Source: Sinomonas sp. P10A9
GTDB lineage: Bacteria > Actinomycetota > Actinomycetes > Actinomycetales > Micrococcaceae
Length of the DNA stretch: 64,000 nucleotides
NCBI RefSeq assembly: GCF_041022165.1
Contig: NZ_CP163302.1
Coordinates: 1 to 64,000, forward strand
Reading direction: 5' to 3'
The position numbers and the translations under genes are program-made. The notes beneath the pieces were generated by a model that saw nothing but the letters and a program-made list of their open reading frames with translations, was not told the origin of the DNA and did no database searches. Positions 52,335 to 62,054 of this stretch are shown in pieces (the first letter of the stretch is position 1; every line of letters starts with the position of its first letter).

Positions 52335-53222
52335 GTGAGTCTCACTCCATCATGTCTGTCGCTGGCACAGCGGCTCGTCGAGTCCGGCGTCCCCGAGGGG
52401 CTGGCCGCCGTTCTCGCGCACGCCAGCACCGCCGCTCCGCGGGAGCGCAGCGGGGAGGCGGCGGCCTGCGTGCTGGACGAGCAGGGCGCGCTGCGGGTGA
52501 CGACGTGGCTCGAGGCCCAGCTGGCCGCGGGCATGAGCTCCCGGGAGGCACTGGTCACGATTCTCGGTGCCGCGGCGCTGCTGTTCGGCGCCGAGGAGGC
52601 GGGGCGCCTCGTGCTCAGCCACATGCCGTCGGCCGTCCAGGCCCTCGAGGAGATGATGCTCGAGTCGGAGGACGCCGCTGCAGACGACCCGATGCTCGCC
52701 TCTGCGGCGCAGGCCGAGGCTCTCATGCTGAAGGCTGCGCTCACGCGCGCGGCCGCCGAGGACCCCGGGTACGACCACGGGCTGTACATGGACGAGTCCG
52801 TGGTGCTGCCAGGGTTCCTGCTCGCTGCGCGGCGCGGGTCCGAGGCGGTCGAACTGAACGGTGCCCTCGTGAGCACGCCTGGCGGGCTCGTGTTCGTCCT
52901 TTCCGACGGCATGCTCTCCGCGGAGACGGCCAGCCTGCTCCCCGAAGGGGCGCTCGAACGAGGGTCCGTGGCCTTCAGGCTCGACGAGATCGCCGAGGCT
53001 GTGTTCCTCGTCCCGGACTCCCTGACAGGGGTCGAAGCGCCGACAGGCGTGGACTTCGGCCGGACGCCCGACGGCGAGGTGCACGCGTACATCGACGTGC
53101 GAGGGCATGGGCTGCTGAGCATCTGCCTCGCCTACTCGCATTGGCCCGCGGCACGGCAGGAAGTCCTCCGGCGGCGGTTCGAGACGCTGGTCGAGCGCGT
53201 GGGGAGCGCCCTGCACGCGTGA
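52335..53222 (+). CDS. Hypothetical protein (295 aa)
   Basis: 295 residues, GTG 52335. Helical N-terminal half (SLAQRLVESGVPEGLAAVLAHA, ALVTILGAAALLFGAEEAG), then a beta-rich half (AVELNGALVSTPGGLVFVLSDG, EVHAYIDVRGHGLLSICL). No signal peptide, clear membrane helix or catalytic motif. Codon use is like that of neighbours, so it looks real. I recognise no family. Confidence 0.7.
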   Translation: MSLTPSCLSLAQRLVESGVPEGLAAVLAHASTAAPRERSGEAAACVLDEQGALRVTTWLEAQLAAGMSSREALVTILGAAALLFGAEEAGRLVLSHMPSAVQALEEMMLESEDAAADDPMLASAAQAEALMLKAALTRAAAEDPGYDHGLYMDESVVLPGFLLAARRGSEAVELNGALVSTPGGLVFVLSDGMLSAETASLLPEGALERGSVAFRLDEIAEAVFLVPDSLTGVEAPTGVDFGRTPDGEVHAYIDVRGHGLLSICLAYSHWPAARQEVLRRRFETLVERVGSALHA

Positions 53223-53329
53223 CGCAGCCTCCGCGCCAGGCCGCGGGTGGCCCTTCTGGAAGTCAGCTCCGGGGGGTCAGGTTCTGCGGGTGACCCGTCT
53301 GTTCGGTAGGTGACCGCACATCCTGGGGG

Positions 53330-54361
53330 TCAGGTGTTGCTGCGCAGCTCCGCGAGGCGGCGCAGGTGTGCCGCGACCTGGTGCTCGCCGCCGCCCTCGT
53401 GGTTGTTGAACGGCCACTCCGTGATGTCCTTCGCCGGCCGCGCACCCTCGGGCGAGTCCTCGCCGTAGTTGTTGAACGCTGCATAGACGGTCGACGGCGG
53501 GCAGACCTCGTCCCGCAGCGCGACCGAGAAGGAGGCGGGCGCCGTCGCCCATCTCGCGAGCAGTGAGGCGTCGAAGTAGTCCAGCGTGCGCAGCGCGGTG
53601 GCGGCCATCTCCCGGTGCCGCACGAGGAAGCGCTCGATCTCGGGGTACGGGCCCGCCGTGGCGACATCGAGCGCGCGGCGGAAGTCGGAGAGGAAATTGA
53701 CGTCCGGCAGACATGCGATGACGCCGCCGATCCCGGCGCGCGCGGCGAGTGAGGCCGCGGCGATCGCGAGGCCGCCACCCTGTGAGACGCCATGGACCAC
53801 GATGCGGGCGGGGTCGACGGCGTCGAGGGCCTGCGCAGCTTCGATGGCGCGCACCGCGTCGGTGTAGAGGCGGCGGTAGTAGTAGTCCTCGGGGTCGTGG
53901 ATCCCGCGCGTCATGAGCCCGGGGTACGCGATGCCGCCGGCGCTGGGATGCGGATCGGGCGTGTCGCCGGAGATCCCGCCGTAGCCCTGCCCGCGGGTGT
54001 CCATGATGAGCATCGCCCAGCCGGCCTGCGCCCACACGGTGTCCTGATGCGGGAGGCCGCGCCCACCCGAGTAGCCGGCGTACTGCACGACGGCGGGCAG
54101 CGGCTGGGCCCGCACGTCGCCCCGCGGGCCGGCCGGCACGTGGAGCCAGCCCCTGACTCTGGCGCCTCCGAAGCCGGTGAAGGTGACGTCGAAGGTGTCG
54201 ATCAGGGCGAGCCCCGTCTCGACCGGTTCGAGCACGACGTCGAGCGGCTGTTTGCGCGCGTCGGCGAGCGTTGCGTCCCAGAAGTCCCCGAGGTCCGCGG
54301 GCGCCGTGGCGGAGCCGCGATAGGGGCGGAGCGTGTCGAGCGGGAAGTCGAGGGCGGGCAT
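53330..54361 (-). CDS. Acetylxylan esterase/cephalosporin-C deacetylase (CE7)
   Basis: 343-residue alpha/beta hydrolase of carbohydrate-esterase family 7. Ser nucleophile in GVSQGGG (about residue 195), oxyanion RGQGYGG (about 125), DEVCPP Asp (about 288) and catalytic His in NNHEGGG (about 322). CE7 enzymes remove acetyl from xylo-oligosaccharides or cephalosporins. No signal peptide, so it acts in the cytosol on imported acetylated sugars. Confidence 0.92.
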   Translation of the reverse strand: MPALDFPLDTLRPYRGSATAPADLGDFWDATLADARKQPLDVVLEPVETGLALIDTFDVTFTGFGGARVRGWLHVPAGPRGDVRAQPLPAVVQYAGYSGGRGLPHQDTVWAQAGWAMLIMDTRGQGYGGISGDTPDPHPSAGGIAYPGLMTRGIHDPEDYYYRRLYTDAVRAIEAAQALDAVDPARIVVHGVSQGGGLAIAAASLAARAGIGGVIACLPDVNFLSDFRRALDVATAGPYPEIERFLVRHREMAATALRTLDYFDASLLARWATAPASFSVALRDEVCPPSTVYAAFNNYGEDSPEGARPAKDITEWPFNNHEGGGEHQVAAHLRRLAELRSNT

Positions 54362-54458
54362 GGCCGGGCGGTTCCTCCGGACGTCGGGGACGGGATGTGA
54401 CCGAGCTTACTGGAGGGAGGTGGGATGTGCTGTGTCCCCGCGGGGGCGCGACTGCCCG

Positions 54459-55316
54459 TCACTCATCGGACTCGAAGAATGGACGGGTCGTCGCCATGGC
54501 GGCCGCCAAGGCCGTCTGAACCGGCAGAGCCCGGTGTTCCTCGGAGAGGATCTCGACACCCCACGGGCCCTTGAACCCGATGTCCTGCATGGTCCGGATG
54601 AAGCCCGCAACGTCCTGGTCCCCCTGTCCGAGGTAGCAGCGATGGTCCCGGGTGTCCTCGAACAGCGTGCCCTGGATCTCGTTGTGGGCATCGTTGAGCT
54701 CGACGCCGAAGATCTGGTCCGCCGTGAGGGAACTGCGGAGTTCTGCCAGACTCGTTCCCTTGCGGTACACGTGCCAGAAGTCCACGATCAGGCCGCACGC
54801 CGGGTGATCCACGCGGCGCATCAGATCGGCGCCGCGGGGGATCGTGTCGACGAGCGTGAAGGCCACGGGTTCGAGGGCGACTCTCGTTCCCCGTTTCTCG
54901 GCCTCTCCGGCGAGCGTCCTGAGGGGCTCCACCATGAACCCGAGGTCGGCCGGGGGAGTGCCGAAGTCGCTGCCGATCTTCACAAACGGTGCGTGCAGTG
55001 CCTCGGCGGCGTCGAGGAGAAGGTCCCAGTCCGTGCCCCAGACTTCGCGGGGCTCCCACCATCGCGCGAGGAGCTCGACCTCGACGTGCGTCAGCCCGTG
55101 GGAGCGGACGAGGCGGTTCAGCGCCGCGAAGTCCATCGACGACTGCGCGGCTTTGAGGTCGTCCAGAACGAGACCGAACCCGGACCATCCAGTGGCCGCA
55201 AGCGCCTCGATCCGTTCGGGGAGGGGGACTGGACTCGTCTCTGGGCTGCGAAGTGGGGCGGCATCGCCGGCGCTTGTCCAGCAGGTTGCGACGAACCGCT
55301 CGGTAGTGGATGGCAT
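54459..55316 (-). CDS. Sugar phosphate isomerase/epimerase (xylose-isomerase-like TIM barrel)
   Basis: 285 residues, ATG 55316 with GAGAGGATCCCC upstream. Xylose-isomerase-like TIM barrel of the IolE/IolI group: VALEPVAFT, CGLIVDFWHVYR (metal Asp/His), GVELNDAH, YLGQGDQDVAGF. Divergent from the sugar ABC operon, sharing its control region, so it likely processes the imported polyol or its keto form. True reaction unknown. Confidence 0.85.
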   Translation of the reverse strand: MPSTTERFVATCWTSAGDAAPLRSPETSPVPLPERIEALAATGWSGFGLVLDDLKAAQSSMDFAALNRLVRSHGLTHVEVELLARWWEPREVWGTDWDLLLDAAEALHAPFVKIGSDFGTPPADLGFMVEPLRTLAGEAEKRGTRVALEPVAFTLVDTIPRGADLMRRVDHPACGLIVDFWHVYRKGTSLAELRSSLTADQIFGVELNDAHNEIQGTLFEDTRDHRCYLGQGDQDVAGFIRTMQDIGFKGPWGVEILSEEHRALPVQTALAAAMATTRPFFESDE

Positions 55317-55390
55317 GGGGATCCTCTCGGGGCCTGAGGCCTGTGGTGTGAGTCACTCGGGGGTTGTTGATGAGTGTGGCACAGAAATAG

Positions 55391-55444
55391 TGGACCGGTC
55401 CATTGACATCCGAAACTTTCGCGGCCTATGGTTGGACCGGTCCA
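55391..55444 (+). promoter_or_regulatory. Promoter bracketed by two TGGACCGGTCCA operators
   Basis: Perfect 12-bp palindromes at 55391-55402 and 55433-55444 have centres 42 bp apart, four helical turns. Between them TTGACA (55403-55408) and TATGGT (55427-55432) are spaced 18 bp. The layout predicts repression by a LacI/GntR-type dimer, possibly by looping. No regulator gene for it is in the window; it may lie beyond 64000. Confidence 0.88.
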
Positions 55445-55541
55445 TAAAGAGACCCGCATCACATTCCCGCCGATCCGGTGAGGCCGGAGCCCCCGAGATC
55501 CTTCCCGGGATGTGAAGCGCACGAACATCAAAGGAGAGCTC

Positions 55542-56531
55542 GTGAAGAAGACGTGGCACCGCGGCCTGGCCGCCCTTGCCCTGATCCCAGTCCTCGCCGT
55601 GACGGCCTGCTCGGGCGGCGGCAAGCAGGCCGACGCGACCGCAGGTTCAGGAGGCGGCCAGGCCGTCTCGACTCCCAGGATGAAGGTCGCAATCATCACG
55701 CACGCCGAGGCGGGCGACACGTTCTGGGACATCGTGCGCAAGGGCGCCGAGGAGGCGGCGTCCAAGGACAACGTCGAGATCCTCTACACGAATGACTCCG
55801 ACGCTGGGCGACAGTCCCAGCTGGTGCAGCAGGCCATCGACCAGAAGGTGGATGGCATCGCGGTCACCATCGCTAACCCGGGCGCCATGAAGGATGTACT
55901 GAAGAAGGTTGCCGACGCGGGCATCCCGCTCGTGAGCTTCAACGCAGGCGGCGACGTCTCCGCGCAGATGGGCGCGTTCACGCACTTCGGCTCCAACGAG
56001 ACGCTCGCCGGTGAGGCGGTGGGCACCAAGCTGGCCTCGGAGGGCTACAAGCACCCCATCTGCGTGATCATGTCGCAGGGGCAGGTGCAGCTCGAGGCCC
56101 GGTGCGCCGGCGTGAAGGAGAAGGTCCCCGGCACGGAGATCCTCTACGTCAACGGGGCCGATATGACCTCGGTGCAGTCCACGGCGACGGCGAAGCTGCA
56201 GGCCACGAAGGATGCCGATGTGATCGTCGGCCTCGGCGCCCCGTACACGGTGACCCTCCTCAAGGCGGTGGCGGATGCGAATAGCTCGGTCAAGGTGGCG
56301 AGCTTCGACCTCAACCCTGCCCTCGCGCAGGCGATCAGCGACGGCAAGGTGCTCTTCACGGTGGACCAGCAGCCGTGGCTGCAGGGCTACCTGTCGGTTG
56401 ATGCGCTCTGGCAGAACAAGCGCGGCGGGTTCAAGGTCGGTGGTGGGCAGCCGGTGCTGACCGGCCCCGCGATCGTGGACAAGTCCAACATCTCTGACGT
56501 CCTCAAGTTCGTCCAGCAGGGCGTCCGCTAA
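55542..56531 (+). CDS. ABC sugar transporter periplasmic-type binding lipoprotein
   Basis: 329 residues from GTG 55542 (AAAGGAG upstream; upstream ATG at 55512 lacks a site). Lipobox LAVTAC (Cys about 24). Peripla_BP_4 ribose-type fold: AIITHAEAGDTFWDIVRKGA, NDSDAGRQSQLVQQAI, VDGIAVTI, VKVASFDLNPALA. First gene of the catabolic operon. Confidence 0.93.
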   Translation: MKKTWHRGLAALALIPVLAVTACSGGGKQADATAGSGGGQAVSTPRMKVAIITHAEAGDTFWDIVRKGAEEAASKDNVEILYTNDSDAGRQSQLVQQAIDQKVDGIAVTIANPGAMKDVLKKVADAGIPLVSFNAGGDVSAQMGAFTHFGSNETLAGEAVGTKLASEGYKHPICVIMSQGQVQLEARCAGVKEKVPGTEILYVNGADMTSVQSTATAKLQATKDADVIVGLGAPYTVTLLKAVADANSSVKVASFDLNPALAQAISDGKVLFTVDQQPWLQGYLSVDALWQNKRGGFKVGGGQPVLTGPAIVDKSNISDVLKFVQQGVR

Positions 56532-56594
56532 ACCGCATAGGCATCGGACCGCGCGGCGGGAACGCCGCGCGGCCCACCATCAAGGAGTGTTTCC

Positions 56595-57650
56595 ATGGCA
56601 ACTGCAACCTTGCCGTCGGCGCCCGCGCCGGCTGCCAAAGACGAGCGGGTCGGGCGTCGTGGCCCGTTCCAGAAGCTGTTGGGCCGTCCGGAGGTCGGGG
56701 CGCTGGCGGCCGCGGTCGTGCTGTTCATCTTCTTCGCGGCGGTCTCGGGGACGTTCCTGCAGCCCAACGCGCTCGCGACGGTCCTGTACGGGTCCTCCAC
56801 GATCGGGATCATGGCGGTGGGGGTCTCGCTGCTGATGATCGGGGGCGAGTTCGACCTGTCCTCGGGCGTGGCGGTGATCTCCTCGGCCCTGACCGCGTCC
56901 CTGTTCTCCTGGAACTTCGGGATGAACGTGTGGGTCGGGGTCCTGCTGGCCCTGGTGGTCTCGCTGGGGATCGGGTTCGTGAACGGGTGGATCCTGGTCA
57001 AGACGAAGCTGCCCTCCTTCATCGTGACCCTGGCCACGTTCCTGATGCTCACGGGCCTGAACCTGGCCCTGACCCGCCTGATCGGCGGGGCGGTGTCCTC
57101 GCCCTCGATCGCCCAGATGGAGGGGTTCGGCGCGGCCAAGGCGGTCTTCGCGTCCTCGGTGAACATCGGCGGGGTCGAGTTCAAGATCACCATCCTGTAC
57201 TGGATCGTGCTGGTCGTGGTCGCGTCCTGGGTCCTGCTGCGCACCAAGGTCGGGAACTGGATCTTCGCCGCGGGCGGGGACGCGAACGCCGCCCGCGCGG
57301 TCGGGGTCCCGGTCACCGCGACCAAGATCGGCCTGTTCATGGGCGTGGGGCTGTGCGGGTGGCTGCTGGGCATGCACAACCTGTTCGCGTTCGACGCGGT
57401 CCAGTCCGGTGAGGGCGTGGGCAACGAGTTCCTCTACATCATCGCCGCGGTCATCGGCGGGTGCCTGCTCACCGGCGGGTACGGCTCGGCCGTGGGCGGG
57501 GCGATCGGCGCGTTCATCTTCGGCATGGCCAACAAGGGCATCGTGTACGCGCAGTGGAACCCGGACTGGTTCAAGTTCTTCCTGGGCCTGATGCTCCTGC
57601 TGGCCACGATCGTGAACCTCATCGTCAAGAAGCGCGCAGAGCGCGCCTGA
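56595..57650 (+). CDS. ABC sugar transporter permease (RbsC/FrcC-type)
   Basis: 351 residues with about ten hydrophobic helices, BPD_transp_2 family: GIMAVGVSLLMIGGEFDLS, KLPSFIVTLATFLMLTG, GGCLLTGGYGSAVGG. Probably a homodimer with the single ATPase next to it. ATG 56595 after AAGGAG. Confidence 0.95.
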   Translation: MATATLPSAPAPAAKDERVGRRGPFQKLLGRPEVGALAAAVVLFIFFAAVSGTFLQPNALATVLYGSSTIGIMAVGVSLLMIGGEFDLSSGVAVISSALTASLFSWNFGMNVWVGVLLALVVSLGIGFVNGWILVKTKLPSFIVTLATFLMLTGLNLALTRLIGGAVSSPSIAQMEGFGAAKAVFASSVNIGGVEFKITILYWIVLVVVASWVLLRTKVGNWIFAAGGDANAARAVGVPVTATKIGLFMGVGLCGWLLGMHNLFAFDAVQSGEGVGNEFLYIIAAVIGGCLLTGGYGSAVGGAIGAFIFGMANKGIVYAQWNPDWFKFFLGLMLLLATIVNLIVKKRAERA

Positions 57651-57677
57651 GAGAACGAAGCACAGGAGATGGCCACC

Positions 57678-58589
57678 ATGGCAGAGCACATCAGCAACCA
57701 GGAGATCCTGGCCAAGGCGGGGGAGACCGACCCCCTCACCGACCGGCCCGTGCACCTGCTGCGCCTGGACGGCGTGGGCAAGCACTACGGCAACGTCATC
57801 GCCCTGCGGGAGGTGACCATGGCCGTGGACAACGGCCGCGTCACCTGCGTCCTGGGCGACAACGGGGCGGGGAAGTCGACCCTGATCAAGATCATCGCCG
57901 GCCTGCACCAGCACGACGCCGGCACCTTCACCATCATGGGCGAGGAACGCAAGCTCTCCTCCCCGAGGGAGGCCCTGGACGCGGGCATCGCCGCGGTCTA
58001 CCAGGACCTCGCGGTGGTCTCCCTCATGCCGATCTGGCGCAACTTCTTCCTCGGCTCCGAGCTGACCACCGGGTTCGGCCCGTTCAAGCGCATGGACGTG
58101 AACCGGATGAAGGAGACCACCAGGACCGAGCTGGCGGCCATGGGCATCGACCTGCGCGACGTCGAGCAGCCCATCGGCCAGCTCTCCGGCGGCGAGCGGC
58201 AGTGCGTGGCCATCGCCAGGGCCGTGTACTTCGGGGCCAAGGTCCTGATCCTGGACGAGCCCACCGCCGCCCTGGGCGTGAAGCAGTCCGGCGTGGTCCT
58301 GCGCTACATCCTCCAGGCCCGCGACCGCGGCCTCGGCGTCATCTTCATCACCCACAACCCCCACCACGCCTTCCCCGTCGGGGACCGCTTCCTGCTCCTG
58401 AAGCGCGGCCGCTCCATCGGCTACTACGACAAGAAGGACATCACCCTGGAAGAACTCACCGCCCAGATGGCCGGCGGCGCCGAACTCGCCGAACTCGCCC
58501 ACGAACTCGAACAGCTCGGCGGCCACACCCAAGCCCTCCAAGAAGCCAAAGCCGAAGCCGCCGCCGTCCAAGCCGAAGCACACCACTGA
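57678..58589 (+). CDS. ABC sugar transporter ATPase (single-domain, FrcA-type)
   Basis: 303 residues from ATG 57678; AGGAG is 9 nt upstream, and the in-frame ATG at 57669 is too close to it. Walker [11 protein letters not shown]-loop YQDLAVVSL, signature [15 protein letters not shown], Walker [19 protein letters not shown] switch. Unlike RbsA it has one nucleotide-binding domain, as in FrcA. The last 60 residues are a Glu/Ala/Leu helix. Confidence 0.93.
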   Translation: MAEHISNQEILAKAGETDPLTDRPVHLLRLDGVGKHYGNVIALREVTMAVDNGRVTCVLGDNGAGKSTLIKIIAGLHQHDAGTFTIMGEERKLSSPREALDAGIAAVYQDLAVVSLMPIWRNFFLGSELTTGFGPFKRMDVNRMKETTRTELAAMGIDLRDVEQPIGQLSGGERQCVAIARAVYFGAKVLILDEPTAALGVKQSGVVLRYILQARDRGLGVIFITHNPHHAFPVGDRFLLLKRGRSIGYYDKKDITLEELTAQMAGGAELAELAHELEQLGGHTQALQEAKAEAAAVQAEAHH

Positions 58590-58624
58590 TCCGGCCCCGG
58601 ATCCCTACGAAGCTGGAGAACACC

Positions 58625-60055
58625 ATGCAGATGCTCATCGCCGGAGCGTGGCAGGGCGCCACGAGCGGTCAGGAAGAAGAGGTCCGCTCGCCGTTCGACG
58701 GACGCGCTGTCGGCCTTGTTCCTGTGGCCAGCGCCGCGGACGCCAAGGCGGCACTCGACGCCGCCGAGATCGGCGCGCGGATCCAGCGCGCCCTGCCCGC
58801 GCACGTCCGTACCGACATCCTCCTGCGCGCGGCCGCCCTGGCGGACGAGCGCGCAGAGGACATCGCCCAGACGATCAGCGGTGAGACCGGGAAGCCCATC
58901 TCGGAGGCGCGCGGCGAGGCAGGCCGTTCAGGCTCGATCATCCGGCTGGCCGCCTACGAGGGCACCCAGCTCTACGGGTCGACGCTCCCGCTCGACGCCA
59001 ATCCCGGCACCGGGCAGGACAAGATCGGATTCACGCTCCGCCAGCCGTGCGGCATCGTCGTCGCGATCACGCCGTTCAACTACCCCGCGCTGCTCGTCCT
59101 GCACAAGATCGCCCCCGCGCTGGCCGCGGGCAACGCCGTCGTTCTCAAGCCGGCCCGCGCCACGCCGCTCACTGCCCTCAAGCTCGCGCAGTGCTTCGTC
59201 GACGCAGGGCTTGCCCCCGAGGCACTCTCCGTCATCACCGGCTCGGGCGCCGAGATCGGTGACGTCCTCGTGACCGACCCCCGCGTCCGCAAGGTCTCCT
59301 TCACCGGATCCACCGCCACGGGCACGCGCATCAGCAATATCGCCGGCGTCAAGAAGCTCTCCCTCGAGCTCGGGGCCGCGTGCCCCGTCATCGTCCTCCC
59401 CGACGCCGACCTCGAACTCGCCTCGTCGGCCGTCGCCGCGGGCGGCTACATCAACGCAGGCCAGGTCTGCATCTCGGTGCAGCGCGTCATCGTGGACAAG
59501 TCCGTCGAGGCGGACTTCCTCGACGCCCTGGTTCCCAAGGTCGAAGCCATCGCCGTCGGTGATCCCTCCCACGCGGACACCCGTCTCGGCTCGCTCATCT
59601 CCGAGACGGAGGCGACCCGGGTCGAGAACGCGATCCTGGGCGCCCGCAGCGGAGGCGCCCGAGTCCTCACCGGCGGTTCGCGCAGCGGCGCAGTCGTGGC
59701 ACCGACCGTCGTCGCCGGGGTCGACCCGGCGTCGCCGTTCAGCCGCAACGAGCTGTTCGGTCCCGCCGTCGCGGTCACGTCCGCCCCCGACATCGAGGCC
59801 GCGATCGCGCTCGCGAATGACAGCGACTACGGCCTCGGCGCCGGCATCTTCACGTCCGACGTGTCCGGGAGCATCCGTGCGATGCGCCAGATCGACGCCG
59901 GCAACATCCACATCAACTGGACGCCCCTCTGGCGGGCCGACCTCATGCCCTACGGCGGCCTCAAGGGCAGCGGGATCGGCAAGGAGGGCATCCGCTCCGC
60001 GGTGGAGGAGATGACCGAAGAGAAGACGGTCATCCTCCACGGCCGTCCCTGGTAA
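58625..60055 (+). CDS. Aldehyde dehydrogenase of the sugar operon
   Basis: 476 residues, ATG 58625 (GGAGAA upstream). ALDH motifs: PFNYPALLVLHKIAPAL, FTGSTATGTRI, LSLELGAACPVIVL (Glu), catalytic Cys in NAGQVCISVQR (about residue 281), C-terminal PYGGLKGSGIGKEG. Close in motif to lactaldehyde/glyceraldehyde-type dehydrogenases. It likely oxidises an aldehyde formed by the aldolase downstream; this is inference. Confidence 0.9.
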   Translation: MQMLIAGAWQGATSGQEEEVRSPFDGRAVGLVPVASAADAKAALDAAEIGARIQRALPAHVRTDILLRAAALADERAEDIAQTISGETGKPISEARGEAGRSGSIIRLAAYEGTQLYGSTLPLDANPGTGQDKIGFTLRQPCGIVVAITPFNYPALLVLHKIAPALAAGNAVVLKPARATPLTALKLAQCFVDAGLAPEALSVITGSGAEIGDVLVTDPRVRKVSFTGSTATGTRISNIAGVKKLSLELGAACPVIVLPDADLELASSAVAAGGYINAGQVCISVQRVIVDKSVEADFLDALVPKVEAIAVGDPSHADTRLGSLISETEATRVENAILGARSGGARVLTGGSRSGAVVAPTVVAGVDPASPFSRNELFGPAVAVTSAPDIEAAIALANDSDYGLGAGIFTSDVSGSIRAMRQIDAGNIHINWTPLWRADLMPYGGLKGSGIGKEGIRSAVEEMTEEKTVILHGRPW

Positions 60056-60083
60056 TCACCCGCACCCGACTGGAGCCACCACC

Positions 60084-62054
60084 ATGCCCATTCCCCGCAA
60101 CACCGTCCGGCTCACCGTCGCCCAGGCGGTCGTCAAGTACCTCTCCGTGCAGCATTCCGTCGCCGACGGGCACCGGCAGCGCCTCGTGCCTGCGGCCCTC
60201 GGGATCTTCGGCCACGGCAACGTCGCCGGGCTCGGCCAGGCCCTCGACCAGCTCTCCGACGAGCTGCCGTTCATCCAGGGGCGCCACGAGCAGTACCTCG
60301 CGCACATCGCCACCGCGTACGCCAAGGCCTCGCGCCGCCGGTCCGTCCTGGCGGTCACGGCGTCGATCGGCCCCGGGGCGCTCAACCTCGTGACCGCCGC
60401 GGGTCTCGCGACCGTCAACCGGATCCCGCTGCTCCTGCTGCCCGGGGACACGTACGCGACCCGCCACCAGGGTCCCGTCCTCCAGCAGCTCGAGCACCCG
60501 ACCGAGGCGGACGCGACTGTCAACGACGCCTTCCGGCCCGTCTCCCGGTTCTTCGACCGCATCACGCGGCCCGAGCAGCTCCTCACCGCCCTGCCACAGG
60601 CCATGCGGGTGCTCACGAGCCCCACGGATGCGGGCGCCGTCGTGCTCTCGCTCCCGCAGGACATCCAGTCGCACGCCTACGACTTCCCCGCCGAGTTCTT
60701 CGAGCCGCGGGACTGGAAGATCCGCCGCGCCCTGCCGGACCCGGAGGAGGTCGCGGAGGTCGCGAAGATGATCCGGACGGCCGAGCGGCCCGTGGTCATC
60801 GCGGGCGGCGGCATCCACTACTCGGACGCGCACGCCGCGCTCGAGGCCCTCGCCGGCCAGATCGGAGTCCCCGTCGTGGAGACGTTCGGCGGCAAGGGCG
60901 CCGTCACCAAGGACGAATGGTGGCAGGTGGGCGGCGTCGGCCTGGAGGGCAACTTCGCCTCCAACAAGCTCGTGAAGCAGGCCGACCTCGTGCTGAGCGT
61001 CGGGACCCGCCTCACCGACTTCGCCACCGGCTCGCAGTCGATCTTCGAGAACCCCGAGGTACGGTTCGCCGCGCTCAACGTGACCGACGCCGACACGCGG
61101 AAGCAGGGCGCCGTGGGCATCCTCGCCGACGCGCGCCTCGGGCTCGAGGCCCTTGCCTCGGCACTCGAAGGGCACAGCACCTCCGAGGAGTGGCAGGACA
61201 CGGTACGGACGGCCGCCCAGGACTGGGAGCCGATCCGCACGGAGTGGCTCGACGCCGATACCGCCTACCGCGCGGAGGACCATCCGGAGGCCCCGGTCAC
61301 CGGGGCGGTCCTGACCCAGCCGCAGCTCATCGGCCTCCTCCAGGAGCATGCCCGCTCCGGCGACACGATCATCGCGGCGGCCGGTGGCCCTCCCGGGGAC
61401 CTCCAGAAGGTCTGGGACGCCACCGACGGGCGGGCCTGCCACCTCGAGTTCGGCTTCTCGTGCATGGGCTACGAGATCGCCGCCGGCATGGGCGTCCGCC
61501 TCGCCGCGGGGGCCGACGGCGGGCGGGTCACCTCATTCATCGGCGACGGCACCTTCCTCATGGCCCCCACGGAGATCCTCACCGCCGCCCAGGAAGGCCT
61601 CGATGTGACCGTCGTCGTCTCGGAGAACCACGGGTACCAGGTGATCCACCGCCTCCAGATGGGACGGAACGGCCGGGAGTTCGGCAACGAGTTCCGCTAC
61701 CGCACCCAGGGCGGACCCGTGACTGAGACAGCCTCGACCGAGCCCGACGGCACGGCGTCAGCGCCACGCCTCGAGGGCGACTACCTCAAGGTCGACCTGC
61801 GCCAGATCGCCGAGGGCCTCGGCGCGACGGCACTACGCGCCACGACCGCCGCAGAGGTCCGTGAGGCCCTCGACTCGACGCGCGATACCCGCGGCCCGGT
61901 TGTCATCGTCATCCCGACGGTGCCGCACGTCGACCTGCCCGGCGGGGACGTGTGGTGGGACGTGGCCCCCGCCGAAGTCTCCGAGCAGCAGGCAGTCCGG
62001 GACCTGCGCGCCAAGTACGAGGACGCCCGCGGCGCCCAGAGGTGGTTCGGATGA
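60084..62054 (+). CDS. iolD: IolD-type 3D-trihydroxycyclohexane-1,2-dione hydrolase
   Basis: 656-residue ThDP enzyme. IolD-like start (RLTVAQAVVKYLSVQHS, IFGHGNVAGLGQAL) and GRHEQYLAHIATAYAK with the catalytic Glu replaced by local His-Glu context; TPP-binding GDGTFLMAPTEILTA near residue 490. In myo-inositol breakdown it opens the cyclohexane ring. Presence here suggests a cyclitol substrate. It overlaps the aldolase gene (ATGA). Confidence 0.9.
   Translation: MPIPRNTVRLTVAQAVVKYLSVQHSVADGHRQRLVPAALGIFGHGNVAGLGQALDQLSDELPFIQGRHEQYLAHIATAYAKASRRRSVLAVTASIGPGALNLVTAAGLATVNRIPLLLLPGDTYATRHQGPVLQQLEHPTEADATVNDAFRPVSRFFDRITRPEQLLTALPQAMRVLTSPTDAGAVVLSLPQDIQSHAYDFPAEFFEPRDWKIRRALPDPEEVAEVAKMIRTAERPVVIAGGGIHYSDAHAALEALAGQIGVPVVETFGGKGAVTKDEWWQVGGVGLEGNFASNKLVKQADLVLSVGTRLTDFATGSQSIFENPEVRFAALNVTDADTRKQGAVGILADARLGLEALASALEGHSTSEEWQDTVRTAAQDWEPIRTEWLDADTAYRAEDHPEAPVTGAVLTQPQLIGLLQEHARSGDTIIAAAGGPPGDLQKVWDATDGRACHLEFGFSCMGYEIAAGMGVRLAAGADGGRVTSFIGDGTFLMAPTEILTAAQEGLDVTVVVSENHGYQVIHRLQMGRNGREFGNEFRYRTQGGPVTETASTEPDGTASAPRLEGDYLKVDLRQIAEGLGATALRATTAAEVREALDSTRDTRGPVVIVIPTVPHVDLPGGDVWWDVAPAEVSEQQAVRDLRAKYEDARGAQRWFG

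Noticed and set aside
56580..58586. 668-residue minus-strand open frame
   Set aside because: Antisense to the sugar permease and ATPase; His/Asp/Arg-rich shadow without domains.
57461..58624. Long N-terminal extension of the aldehyde dehydrogenase frame
   Set aside because: It is the shifted frame of the ATPase gene (Arg/Pro/His-rich). The ATG at 58625 has a ribosome site and a normal ALDH start.
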